Assembly (NCBI GenBank): GCA_046540795.1
Contig: JBKHEN010000096.1
Location: forward strand, 1 to 10,066
Reading direction: 5' to 3'
Source of the DNA: JAAAOH01 sp046540795
GTDB lineage: Bacteria; Spirochaetota; Spirochaetia; DSM-27196; PWMO01
Length of the DNA: 10,066 nucleotides
Positions 1 through 5,320 of this stretch are shown here, piece by piece (within the stretch, counting starts at the first letter, position 1; the number at the start of each line of letters is the position of its first letter). The translations under genes and the position numbers were made by a program. The notes beneath the pieces were generated by a model that did not search any database, was not told the origin of the DNA, and worked only from the letters and a program-made list of their open reading frames with translations.

Positions 1-515
1 GCCTGATCGTCGCCACCGGCCTGGTCACCGTCGGAGAGCCGCACGACCACTCGGCTACCTTCGACGCGAACCACCCGCACGGCGGCGCCCCGCTCTATGA
101 ACTCGCCGGCAGCAACCACGCTGTGCTTCCTGCCGTCTATTTCCGCAACTCCCGCCGGCCGAAGCGTGGTGTGTGCCCGCCCTTTCTTTCCCACAAGCCC
201 TCGATAAGCGTCCGCCGAGGACGACGCGTATCCCTTCCCCGCATCGAAGCTGCCGGTGAGAATGAGCCTTTTTCCGATGAAGGTGCGGGGAAAGTACTTC
301 AACCCCAGGAACAACGCAAGTGGAGCCGTGACGAGGGCTACCGCGAGCACAATGGTTCCGGTCGCATCGCCGTGCTCCGAGTACGCGAAAACCACCGCCG
401 CCACGATCGAGCCGAGCCCGGCGACGCCGATCAGTCCGAACGCCGGTATCAAGAACTCCGCAAATATCGCGAGCAGCCCCACCCCAATGAGCACGATCGA
501 ACCCCACAGCGGCAT
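1..515 (-). CDS. Short NfeD-family membrane protein (partial, 3' end beyond window)
   Basis: I read this gene directly on the minus strand; it is open to the left edge (171 codons visible, no stop). It starts at ATG 515-513, one base after the TAG of the long NfeD gene, with a good ribosome site GAGGAAGG (522-529) six bases upstream. Residues about 5-45 and 52-75 are hydrophobic and glycine-rich, giving two or three membrane segments. Residues about 106-160 (GLVGKKGRAHTTLRPAG onward) match the NfeD C-terminal OB-fold and resemble the end of the neighbouring long NfeD. A D/G-rich tail follows, so the stop is probably just outside. Short NfeD proteins usually act with a flotillin/SPFH protein in membrane-domain organisation. 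A flotillin gene further downstream is an inference, as it would lie outside the window. There is no protease domain. The family call is firm; the exact role is unknown. Confidence 0.88.
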   Translation of the reverse strand, partial: MPLWGSIVLIGVGLLAIFAEFLIPAFGLIGVAGLGSIVAAVVFAYSEHGDATGTIVLAVALVTAPLALFLGLKYFPRTFIGKRLILTGSFDAGKGYASSSADAYRGLVGKKGRAHTTLRPAGVAEIDGRKHSVVAAGEFIERGAAVRVVRVEGSRVVVRLSDGDQAGGDDQ

Positions 516-516
516 G

Positions 517-2022
517 CTACACCTTCCTCACGATGATGCGGTTTCCGTCTACCCGTAGGACTTCCACCGTCGATCCCGCCTCTATCCACTCTCCGTCCGA
601 CTCTACCGAGACTCGCTCATCGTCGATCTCCGCCGTTCCCGAGGGACGGAGGACGGTTACCGCCCGCCCCGTCCTGCCGAGATAGCGCTCGCGCACATCG
701 TCCGTCTGCGCCGTGAACCCGGCGGTGGAATCCTGGGTACCTGCCAGCGTGAGACGGCCGAACATGTTGGTTCGTCCGAAGAGATAGGCAAGCACCCCGA
801 ACAGGATAAACGCCCCGACGGTATTGGCAAGAACCAGAAGCACGTTCCGGTTCAACCGATCCCACTGCCAGTCGAACTCCGGCACCACGAAGCCCTGCAT
901 CGAGAGCACCAGAGAGATCACCAGTAGTCCGATCCCCGATATTCCCGCGACGCCGAAGCCGGGGATGATGAACACCTCGGTGAGAAGCAGAACCAGTCCG
1001 GCCACGAACAACAAGAGTTCCAGAGACCCGACTCTCCCGAGCATAAAGTTCGAGGAGAATATGAGCGCGAAGGCGATAATCGCAACGCCCCCCGGAATGC
1101 CGAACCCGGGACTGGTAATCTCGAGGAACAGCGCGACGAGCCCGACGAGAATCAGAATACTCGTGAAGCCGCCGCCGGTCAGGAGCGACACGATCCCGTC
1201 CGCCGCATCCGGTGTGAGCTCCACCACCCGCTCGGCTGCGAGACCGAGGCTCTCATAGAGCGCCTCGAGCCCCTCGGGCGACCCCGAGGAAATCCCGTAG
1301 CGCTCCATCTCCCCGGCGGTAAGGGAGAGTAGCTTTCCCTCTTCGGAGATCGTGCGACCGACCACCACGGCGTCATCCGAATCGTCCGCCTCGAGCTGTA
1401 GCTCGGTGAGCTCTTCGCGGGTAACGGCCCGGGGCACACCGTCCACGAAAGCCTCGAGCAGCTCGACGTCCTCATCCACCATGGCCAGCGCAATCCCCAC
1501 GGGATGGTCGTTCTTCTCGGCAAGGGCGGCCATCTGCGTACGGACGGCGCTGACGGTCTTCTCATCGGCAGCCTGCTGCTCTCCGCCCGGCCCCTGAATG
1601 ATCGGCGCGGCCGCCCCCATGGAGGTACCGGGAGCCATGTAGATGCGATCGGCAGCCATCGCTATGATGGCACCCGCCGACCAGCTCACCCCCGTCCCTT
1701 CCGGACGGATGCGGACATAGGCAACCGTCTCCACCTCACTCAGGGAGCCGATGCGCGCGGTTATCTCCAGCGCCGAATCCACCCGTCCGCCGAAGGTATC
1801 GATGTCGAAAACGAGATGCGAGACCTCTTCGGCACGTGCGCGCTCCACACCGCGGGTCACGTAAACCGACAGCGGCCGATCGATGGGGCCATGGATCGGC
1901 ACGACGTATGCCTGGGGATCATCGCCGCTCGTATCCGAGGCCTGGGCGGAAGCCGTCTGGCCGGGGACGGAGGTGAGAATGAGGACAAATAATACCGACG
2001 CAAACGACAATCGGCCCCACAT
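517..2022 (-). CDS. Long-form NfeD protein, ClpP-class membrane serine protease
   Basis: This 501-aa protein has the full long NfeD layout. Residues 1-27 form a signal peptide. Residues about 37-270 form a ClpP/crotonase-like serine protease domain with FDIDTFGG (72-79), the SWSAGA segment carrying the likely nucleophile Ser115, and Lys155 in ADEK as the likely partner of the Ser/Lys dyad known from archaeal NfeD (PH1510). Residues about 284-415 contain five hydrophobic helices. Residues about 446-501 are the NfeD OB-fold. The dyad looks intact, so it should be active. Archaeal homologues cleave stomatin/SPFH partners. The insertion at about 205-240 is rich in acidic residues. It is the first gene of an operon with the short NfeD one base downstream. 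The start ATG 2022-2020 has AAGG seven bases upstream, and a TTGACA promoter lies in front. Confidence 0.93.
   Translation of the reverse strand: MWGRLSFASVLFVLILTSVPGQTASAQASDTSGDDPQAYVVPIHGPIDRPLSVYVTRGVERARAEEVSHLVFDIDTFGGRVDSALEITARIGSLSEVETVAYVRIRPEGTGVSWSAGAIIAMAADRIYMAPGTSMGAAAPIIQGPGGEQQAADEKTVSAVRTQMAALAEKNDHPVGIALAMVDEDVELLEAFVDGVPRAVTREELTELQLEADDSDDAVVVGRTISEEGKLLSLTAGEMERYGISSGSPEGLEALYESLGLAAERVVELTPDAADGIVSLLTGGGFTSILILVGLVALFLEITSPGFGIPGGVAIIAFALIFSSNFMLGRVGSLELLLFVAGLVLLLTEVFIIPGFGVAGISGIGLLVISLVLSMQGFVVPEFDWQWDRLNRNVLLVLANTVGAFILFGVLAYLFGRTNMFGRLTLAGTQDSTAGFTAQTDDVRERYLGRTGRAVTVLRPSGTAEIDDERVSVESDGEWIEAGSTVEVLRVDGNRIIVRKV
522..529 (-). promoter_or_regulatory. Ribosome binding site of short NfeD gene
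   Basis: On the minus strand this reads GAGGAAGG, six bases before ATG 515. It lies within the last codons of the long NfeD gene, so the two genes are probably translated in a coupled way. It fixes the start of the partial gene. Confidence 0.75.
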
Positions 2023-2031
2023 CCGAGTACC

Positions 2032-2060
2032 TTGACGCGTGAAAGCTACGCCCGAAGAAT
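2032..2060 (+). promoter_or_regulatory. Putative promoter of the barrel-protein/HDAC operon
   Basis: TTGACG (2032-2037), a 17-bp spacer, and AAGAAT (2055-2060, four of six matches). The predicted start is near 2067, giving a leader of about 20 bases that includes the strong GGAGGT ribosome site before ATG 2088. It physically overlaps the divergent NfeD promoter, so the two may compete or share a regulator. Sequence-only prediction. Confidence 0.4.
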
Positions 2061-2071
2061 TCGATTGTCAA
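2043..2071 (-). promoter_or_regulatory. Putative promoter of the NfeD operon
   Basis: On the minus strand there is a perfect -35 TTGACA (2071-2066), a 17-bp spacer and a weak -10 TAGCTT (2048-2043, three of six matches to TATAAT). Transcription would start near 2036, giving a leader of about 14 bases that still includes AAGG before ATG 2022. It overlaps the opposite-facing promoter at 2032-2060. This is a prediction from sequence only. Confidence 0.45.
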
Positions 2072-2087
2072 GTTTGGAGGTAGTCGA

Positions 2088-2561
2088 ATGAAACGTTCCG
2101 GTGCGGTCGCGGCGTTGCTCGCTTCCGCTTTTCTTTTTGCACCCGCGGCCGATGCCGCCGGGGAGGACAGTGGGATCGGCGTCGGGTTTATCCTCGGCGA
2201 TCCGAGCGGGCTCAGCCTGGTCGTCGCCGACCGCGTCTCGCTCGGTATCGGATGGGCTCTGGCCAATCATCTGCAGATAAGCACCGACGTGTGGGTTCTC
2301 GACCGGGAGCTCGAAAACGATGTCGACTGGCACGTGGGCCTGGGGGCAGCCGTCAAAGTATTCAACGAAAACTCGCGTTTGACACACACGCAACGGCGGG
2401 AGAGCGAGGACCTCGCCCTCGGGATGCGCTTTCCCGTGGCCATCCAGTATCCGTGGACGGCACGGGTGGAGCTGTTCGGCGAGGCGGCCCCGGGAATCGA
2501 GATCTATCCCGGTTTCGACCTTGACGTCGACATCGGTTTGGGGCTGAGATATCGACTGTGA
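2088..2561 (+). CDS. Small exported beta-barrel-like outer-membrane protein
   Basis: This 157-aa protein starts at ATG 2088 behind a strong GGAGGT site six bases upstream. Residues 1-24 are a clear signal peptide (KR, hydrophobic core, ADA-A cleavage). The mature part is built of alternating hydrophobic/polar stretches with many glycines (GIGVGFILGDPSGLS at 29-43; DVDIGLGLRYRL at the end), as in small 8-strand outer-membrane barrels. The GDPSGLS segment and size recall the DUF3996-type barrels of spirochaetes, but that is from memory and unverified. The C-terminal residue is Leu, not the usual Phe/Trp, with aromatic Tyr two before it. The stop TGA overlaps the ATG of the next gene by one base, so they are probably translated together. 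Alternative: a periplasmic beta-rich protein. Function unknown. Confidence 0.8.
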   Translation: MKRSGAVAALLASAFLFAPAADAAGEDSGIGVGFILGDPSGLSLVVADRVSLGIGWALANHLQISTDVWVLDRELENDVDWHVGLGAAVKVFNENSRLTHTQRRESEDLALGMRFPVAIQYPWTARVELFGEAAPGIEIYPGFDLDVDIGLGLRYRL

Positions 2562-3610
2562 TGCAGGTAGCAGTACTTCGCGACCCGATCTTCCGCGAGC
2601 ACAACAACGGTGAGGGCCATCCCGAGCGTCCCGCCCGTCTCGATGCCGTCGACCGGGCACTCGAGAGGAGTAGCATCGCGGACGCCCTCGTGGATCTCCC
2701 ACCGCGCGACGCCACGGAAGCTCAGCTTGCGCGGGTACACGACCGTGACTACATCCGGCGTATCGCCGCCACCGATGGAAGCGGTTTTCGAATGTTGGAC
2801 GCCGACACCGGCGTAGGCCCCCGTTCCTACCGCGCCGCCCTCCGTGCCGCGGGCTCCGCGGTGACCGCCGTGGAGGCGGTCGTGGCCGGTGAGGTCCGCC
2901 GCGCCTTTGCCTTGCCGCGCCCGCCGGGTCATCACGCCGAGCGGGACCGGGCCATGGGCTTCTGCCTCTTCAATAATGTGGCGGTCGCCGCCGCCCATGC
3001 CCGCGCGATCCTCGGCGTCGAGCGGGTGGCAATCGTCGACTGGGACGTCCACCACGGAAACGGCACGCAGCGGCGGTTCTACGATGATCCTGCGGTACTG
3101 TATGTGTCCGTTCACCAGCACCCTCTGTTCCCCGGAACGGGTTTGTTGGAGGAGACCGGTGGCAACGGCGCCGGCGGCCGCACGATAAACCTACCGCTGC
3201 CGGCAGGCCGGACCGATCGCGACTACCGGATCGTCTTCGAGCAGGTGATACTGCCGGTTCTCGGGGAGTTCTCCCCTGAGCTGCTCCTCGTCTCGGCGGG
3301 CTTCGACGCCCATCGAAACGATCCTCTTGCAGGGATGAGCCTCTCCTCTGAGGCATTTCGCCGGATGACCAGGGAGCTGCTTCGTGTCGCGGAAGAGCAT
3401 GCCGAGGGTCGGATCGTACACGTCCTCGAGGGCGGTTATGATCCGGCGGCGCTTTCGGAGGGGGTGGAGCTCGTGCTCGGCGAGCTCACCGCGGATCGGA
3501 TGCCTGAACGGGAGCCCACGCTCTCTCCGGACAGCGCCCGCGAGGGCCTCGAGAAGGTGCTTTCCAAGGCCCGGCGTCTCCTCCCACGGTATTGGGCCTC
3601 CGTGGCGTAA
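2561..3610 (+). CDS. Histone deacetylase-family (class II type) zinc amidohydrolase
   Basis: This 349-aa protein has all the landmarks of the arginase/deacetylase fold. GHPERPARL is at 19-27. H124-H125 in PPGHHAE are the catalytic histidines. GFCLFNNV is at 133-140. DWDVHHGNG (160-168) and D249 in SAGFDAH carry the zinc ligands Asp162, His164 and Asp249. EGGY ends in the catalytic Tyr293. Length and motif order match bacterial acetylpolyamine/HDAC-like deacetylases, so it should remove acetyl groups from small amines or lysines in the cytoplasm; the substrate cannot be read from sequence. I prefer ATG 2561 over an in-frame GTG three bases upstream because TGATG overlaps the preceding stop. 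No separate ribosome site is evident, suggesting translational coupling to the barrel gene. Confidence in the family is very high. Confidence 0.95.
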   Translation: MQVAVLRDPIFREHNNGEGHPERPARLDAVDRALERSSIADALVDLPPRDATEAQLARVHDRDYIRRIAATDGSGFRMLDADTGVGPRSYRAALRAAGSAVTAVEAVVAGEVRRAFALPRPPGHHAERDRAMGFCLFNNVAVAAAHARAILGVERVAIVDWDVHHGNGTQRRFYDDPAVLYVSVHQHPLFPGTGLLEETGGNGAGGRTINLPLPAGRTDRDYRIVFEQVILPVLGEFSPELLLVSAGFDAHRNDPLAGMSLSSEAFRRMTRELLRVAEEHAEGRIVHVLEGGYDPAALSEGVELVLGELTADRMPEREPTLSPDSAREGLEKVLSKARRLLPRYWASVA

Positions 3611-3621
3611 CGCGGTATACT
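3592..3621 (+). promoter_or_regulatory. Putative promoter of the 72-aa gene
   Basis: TTGGGC (3592-3597) sits 18 bp before TATACT (3616-3621, five of six matches to TATAAT). The -35 lies inside the end of the deacetylase gene. The predicted start near 3628 leaves a leader of about 19 bases containing GGGAGG. The -35 is weak, so this is tentative; the gene could also be read through from the deacetylase. Confidence 0.35.
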
Positions 3622-3646
3622 TCGAGCAAATGCTTCGGGAGGCGCA

Positions 3647-3865
3647 ATGTTCAGATCGAAAGTGCGGAGCTATCTCGTCGACGGGCTAACCGAAGAAAAG
3701 GCCCAGGCCCTCGCGGCCGGCTTGCGGGGCGTAGATGAAGTGGAAGGGGTCGACGTAAGTGTCTCACGCGCCACCGTCCGCGTGAAGTCGAAACGCGACC
3801 TGGCCGAACAGGTGAAGCTTGCCTGCACCGTTGCGGGCGTCAAATACCGGACCAAGGTCAAATAG
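3647..3865 (+). CDS. Small HMA-like (ferredoxin-fold) protein lacking CXXC
   Basis: This 72-aa protein starts at ATG 3647, four bases after GGAGG. The pattern looks like a heavy-metal-associated domain (beta-alpha-beta-beta-alpha-beta): a first strand (SYLVDGL, 8-14), a helix (EEKAQALAAGL), a strand around GVDEVEGVDVS, a strand ATVRVKS, a helix DLAEQVKLACTVAG, and a short last strand VKYRTKV. HMA domains bind metal through CXXC after the first strand. Here that site reads GLTEEK and has no cysteine; the only cysteine is Cys60 in the second helix. If it is an HMA relative, it does not bind copper in the usual way. The short gap to the deacetylase and kinase genes may mean co-transcription, but the functions are not obviously linked. 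Fold call from pattern only. Confidence 0.7.
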   Translation: MFRSKVRSYLVDGLTEEKAQALAAGLRGVDEVEGVDVSVSRATVRVKSKRDLAEQVKLACTVAGVKYRTKVK

Positions 3866-3897
3866 AATCAAATAGGATCGATCAAGTGGTGACAACG

Positions 3898-3926
3898 TTG
3901 ACACCCGGAGGGCGCAGCAGGAGAAT
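3898..3926 (+). promoter_or_regulatory. Putative promoter of the deoxynucleoside kinase gene
   Basis: A perfect TTGACA (3898-3903), a 17-bp spacer and GAGAAT (3921-3926, four of six). The predicted start near 3933 makes GTG 3936 almost leaderless, while GTG 3963 would have a leader of about 30 bases with AAGGAG at 3947-3952. The AGGAG at 3919-3923 overlaps the -10 and so would not be in the transcript. Confidence 0.5.
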
Positions 3927-3946
3927 GCGTGCGTCGTGAGCACAGC

Positions 3947-3952
3947 AAGGAG
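3947..3952 (+). promoter_or_regulatory. Ribosome binding site deciding the kinase start
   Basis: AAGGAG lies ten bases before GTG 3963. It falls within the coding frame of the longer possible start (GTG 3936), which lacks a ribosome site in the predicted transcript. This is the main reason for choosing the shorter protein. Confidence 0.5.
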
Positions 3953-3962
3953 TAGAGACGTC

Positions 3963-4589
3963 GTGATAATTATCGAGGGACAGATCGGAGTGGGAAAGAC
4001 AACAATGGGCGAGCTACTGGAGCAGGAGGCCGGTATCCCGCTGTTCCGTGAGCTCACCAATCCGTACACCCTCGACCTCCTCGATCGCTTCTACGCCGAC
4101 AAGAAGCGCTGGGCATTTACGCTGCAGGTGCACTTCTTGAACGAGCGCTTTCGCATGATAAAGGACATATTCCGCAACGGCGGAGGCACCCTTGACCGCT
4201 CCATCTACGGTGATCGGATCTTCGCGGAGATGCTTCATGAGGACGGCGATATGCTCGAGGAGGAGTTTCACACCTACTCCACGCTCCTCGACAACATGCT
4301 CGAGCACGCGAAGTATCCGGACCTGATGATTTACCTCGACTGTACCGTGGATACCGCTCTCGAGCGCATCCGCAAGCGCAACCGGGGCCGCGAGAGCGGC
4401 ATCCCTCGGGATTACCTTGAGAATCTCAACGCGCGGTATCTGAGGTGGTATGACGCCTACGATCTCTCGCCGAAGATCAAAATCGACACCGAAACCACGC
4501 CTCTGGAGGACCCCCACGGCAGAACCGTGGTACTAGAGAATATCGCCGCCATGCTCCCCTACCGAGACATCCCCTTTCCGAAGAGCTGA
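3963..4589 (+). CDS. Deoxynucleoside kinase (dNK/dGK/dCK family)
   Basis: This enzyme phosphorylates deoxynucleosides to 5'-monophosphates with a nucleotide donor (salvage, cytoplasm). From GTG 3963 it has 208 aa, the usual family length. The P-loop GQIGVGKTT is at 6-14 (Lys12). A RELTNPY segment follows with Glu30. LDRSIYGDRIFAEM contains the DRS motif (78-80), in which the acidic residue and Arg hold substrate and phosphate. YPDLMIYLDCT precedes the LID segment RIRKRNRGRES (135-145). The closest remembered relatives are Bacillus deoxyadenosine/deoxycytidine kinase and deoxyguanosine kinase; the base preference cannot be told. An in-frame GTG at 3936 would add nine residues, but its AGGAG overlaps the predicted -10, so it could only be near-leaderless. 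The gene ends 137 bp from the convergent 164-aa gene. Confidence 0.92.
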   Translation: MIIIEGQIGVGKTTMGELLEQEAGIPLFRELTNPYTLDLLDRFYADKKRWAFTLQVHFLNERFRMIKDIFRNGGGTLDRSIYGDRIFAEMLHEDGDMLEEEFHTYSTLLDNMLEHAKYPDLMIYLDCTVDTALERIRKRNRGRESGIPRDYLENLNARYLRWYDAYDLSPKIKIDTETTPLEDPHGRTVVLENIAAMLPYRDIPFPKS

Positions 4590-4598
4590 TCGCACGCG

Positions 4599-4642
4599 CA
4601 CGTACCGCCGCGTCCACGTGCCGCCGCCGCGCCCACGTACCG
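4599..4642 (+). repeat. Three short direct repeats CACGTRCCG
   Basis: CACGTACCG (4599-4607), CACGTGCCG (4615-4623) and CACGTACCG (4634-4642) occur 16 and 19 bases apart in the 137-bp spacer (4590-4726) between two convergent genes. GCACGT (4598-4603) and ACGTGC (4616-4621) could also form a 6-bp stem. The stretch is very GC-rich, so low complexity may explain it. No run of T follows, so it is not a classic terminator. Confidence 0.45.
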
Positions 4643-4726
4643 TCCCCCTGGCCGCAGTGCCCCCGTCCCCGGCGCCCATAGTACACGCCGGATGCGGCAT
4701 GTGGGTTGGCCGTTATCCGACCCGTC

Positions 4727-5221
4727 CTACCCGACGTTCCGTCCGAACCGCGGGAAGGAACGCTGCTCCTCCTCACTATAGAGGGAGCTCAGCGGTTGCG
4801 GATCCGGGGTGTAGTCACGTGAAATCCCCGGGCTCAGCTCCTTTCGCCAATCCTGCACGGTACGGCCGGTTTCATACTCGATACGGCGCTTAATGATCAC
4901 GCGCTTCTTCCCGCTCTCCTTGCGTTCCTCCACAACCCCGAAAGCACCCTGCCCGATGTAGGCTATATACTCGTTCGGACCGAGGCTCTCCGATTTGGAG
5001 AGCTTGCGGATCACGCTGTCGAGCCGCGCGGGCTGTCCCGTGTTCGGATCTTCCACCGCGGAGTAGGGATCGTCTATCGGCTCGCCGGAGATCGGGCACG
5101 GCGGATACTCCCGCTTTGGTGGAGGCTCGGGCATGTAGTACTTCGCCGGATGGTCCTGTTTCTTCTTCTCGCGCCCCCGGTTTCGACCGGAGCGCCGCCG
5201 GTTCTGTGATCTTCTTCCCAT
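4727..5221 (-). CDS. Conserved-looking hypothetical protein, possibly degenerate zinc ribbon
   Basis: I do not recognise the function. The 164-aa protein opens with a highly basic tail (1-21, many Arg/Lys) and a Pro-rich link (31-41). Then come CPISGEPIDDPYSAV (42-56), P-x-TGQPARLDSVIRKL (about 59-74) and the compact block NEYIAYIGQGAFGVV (83-97). The block at 97-117 is very charged (EERKESGKKRVIIKRRIEYE), and the tail is acidic and Ser-rich. The layout recalls a spirochaete protein type with a CPxC...C zinc ribbon and a YIGQGRFGVV block, but I cite that from memory. Here only Cys42 exists, so zinc binding looks lost. The basic tail suggests nucleic-acid or ribosome contact (inference). The start ATG 5221 has AGGA four bases upstream and a TTTACA promoter. 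It faces RNase R across 99 bp. Confidence 0.8.
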   Translation of the reverse strand: MGRRSQNRRRSGRNRGREKKKQDHPAKYYMPEPPPKREYPPCPISGEPIDDPYSAVEDPNTGQPARLDSVIRKLSKSESLGPNEYIAYIGQGAFGVVEERKESGKKRVIIKRRIEYETGRTVQDWRKELSPGISRDYTPDPQPLSSLYSEEEQRSFPRFGRNVG

Positions 5222-5236
5222 GACTTCCTATCCAAA

Positions 5237-5265
5237 AATGTAGCGCGCCGAAGCCGGTCTGTAAA
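5237..5265 (-). promoter_or_regulatory. Putative promoter of the 164-aa gene
   Basis: On the minus strand TTTACA (5265-5260, five of six) is 17 bp before TACATT (5242-5237, four of six). The predicted start near 5230 leaves a leader of only about nine bases, UAGGAAGUC, which still contains AGGA. A consistent promoter/ribosome-site/start arrangement. Confidence 0.5.
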
Positions 5266-5279
5266 GCGCCGGCGCCGCG

Positions 5280-5308
5280 TTTCCCTCTCCGGGCAAATCG
5301 TGTACACT
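5280..5308 (+). promoter_or_regulatory. Putative promoter of RNase R
   Basis: TACACT (5303-5308, four of six) lies 12 bases before ATG 5321; a weak TTTCCC (5280-5285, three of six) is 17 bp upstream of it. The predicted start near 5315 leaves a leader of about six bases. A GTG at 5300, also in frame, overlaps the -10 and so could not be the start from this promoter. Tentative because the -35 is poor. Confidence 0.35.
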
Positions 5309-5320
5309 GACGCCCACGCA

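Noticed and set aside
2504..3121. Minus-strand frame of 205 codons opposite the deacetylase
   Set aside because: It is the reverse of a gene whose motifs are all intact; no domain seen.
3925..3939. Tiny ORF (ATG CGT GCG TCG TGA) just before the kinase, with AGGAG one base upstream
   Set aside because: Spacing is far too short for a ribosome site and the ORF begins within the predicted -10; most likely chance.
4683..4702. Hairpin CAC-GCCG-GATG-CGGC-AT-GTG as a terminator of the kinase gene
   Set aside because: The stem is short, has a two-base bulge and no T-run; not better than chance in a GC-rich spacer.
4618..4893. Plus-strand frame spanning the convergent spacer and the end of the 164-aa gene
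   Set aside because: The translation is Pro/Arg-rich low complexity, has no ribosome site, and half of it is opposite a better gene.
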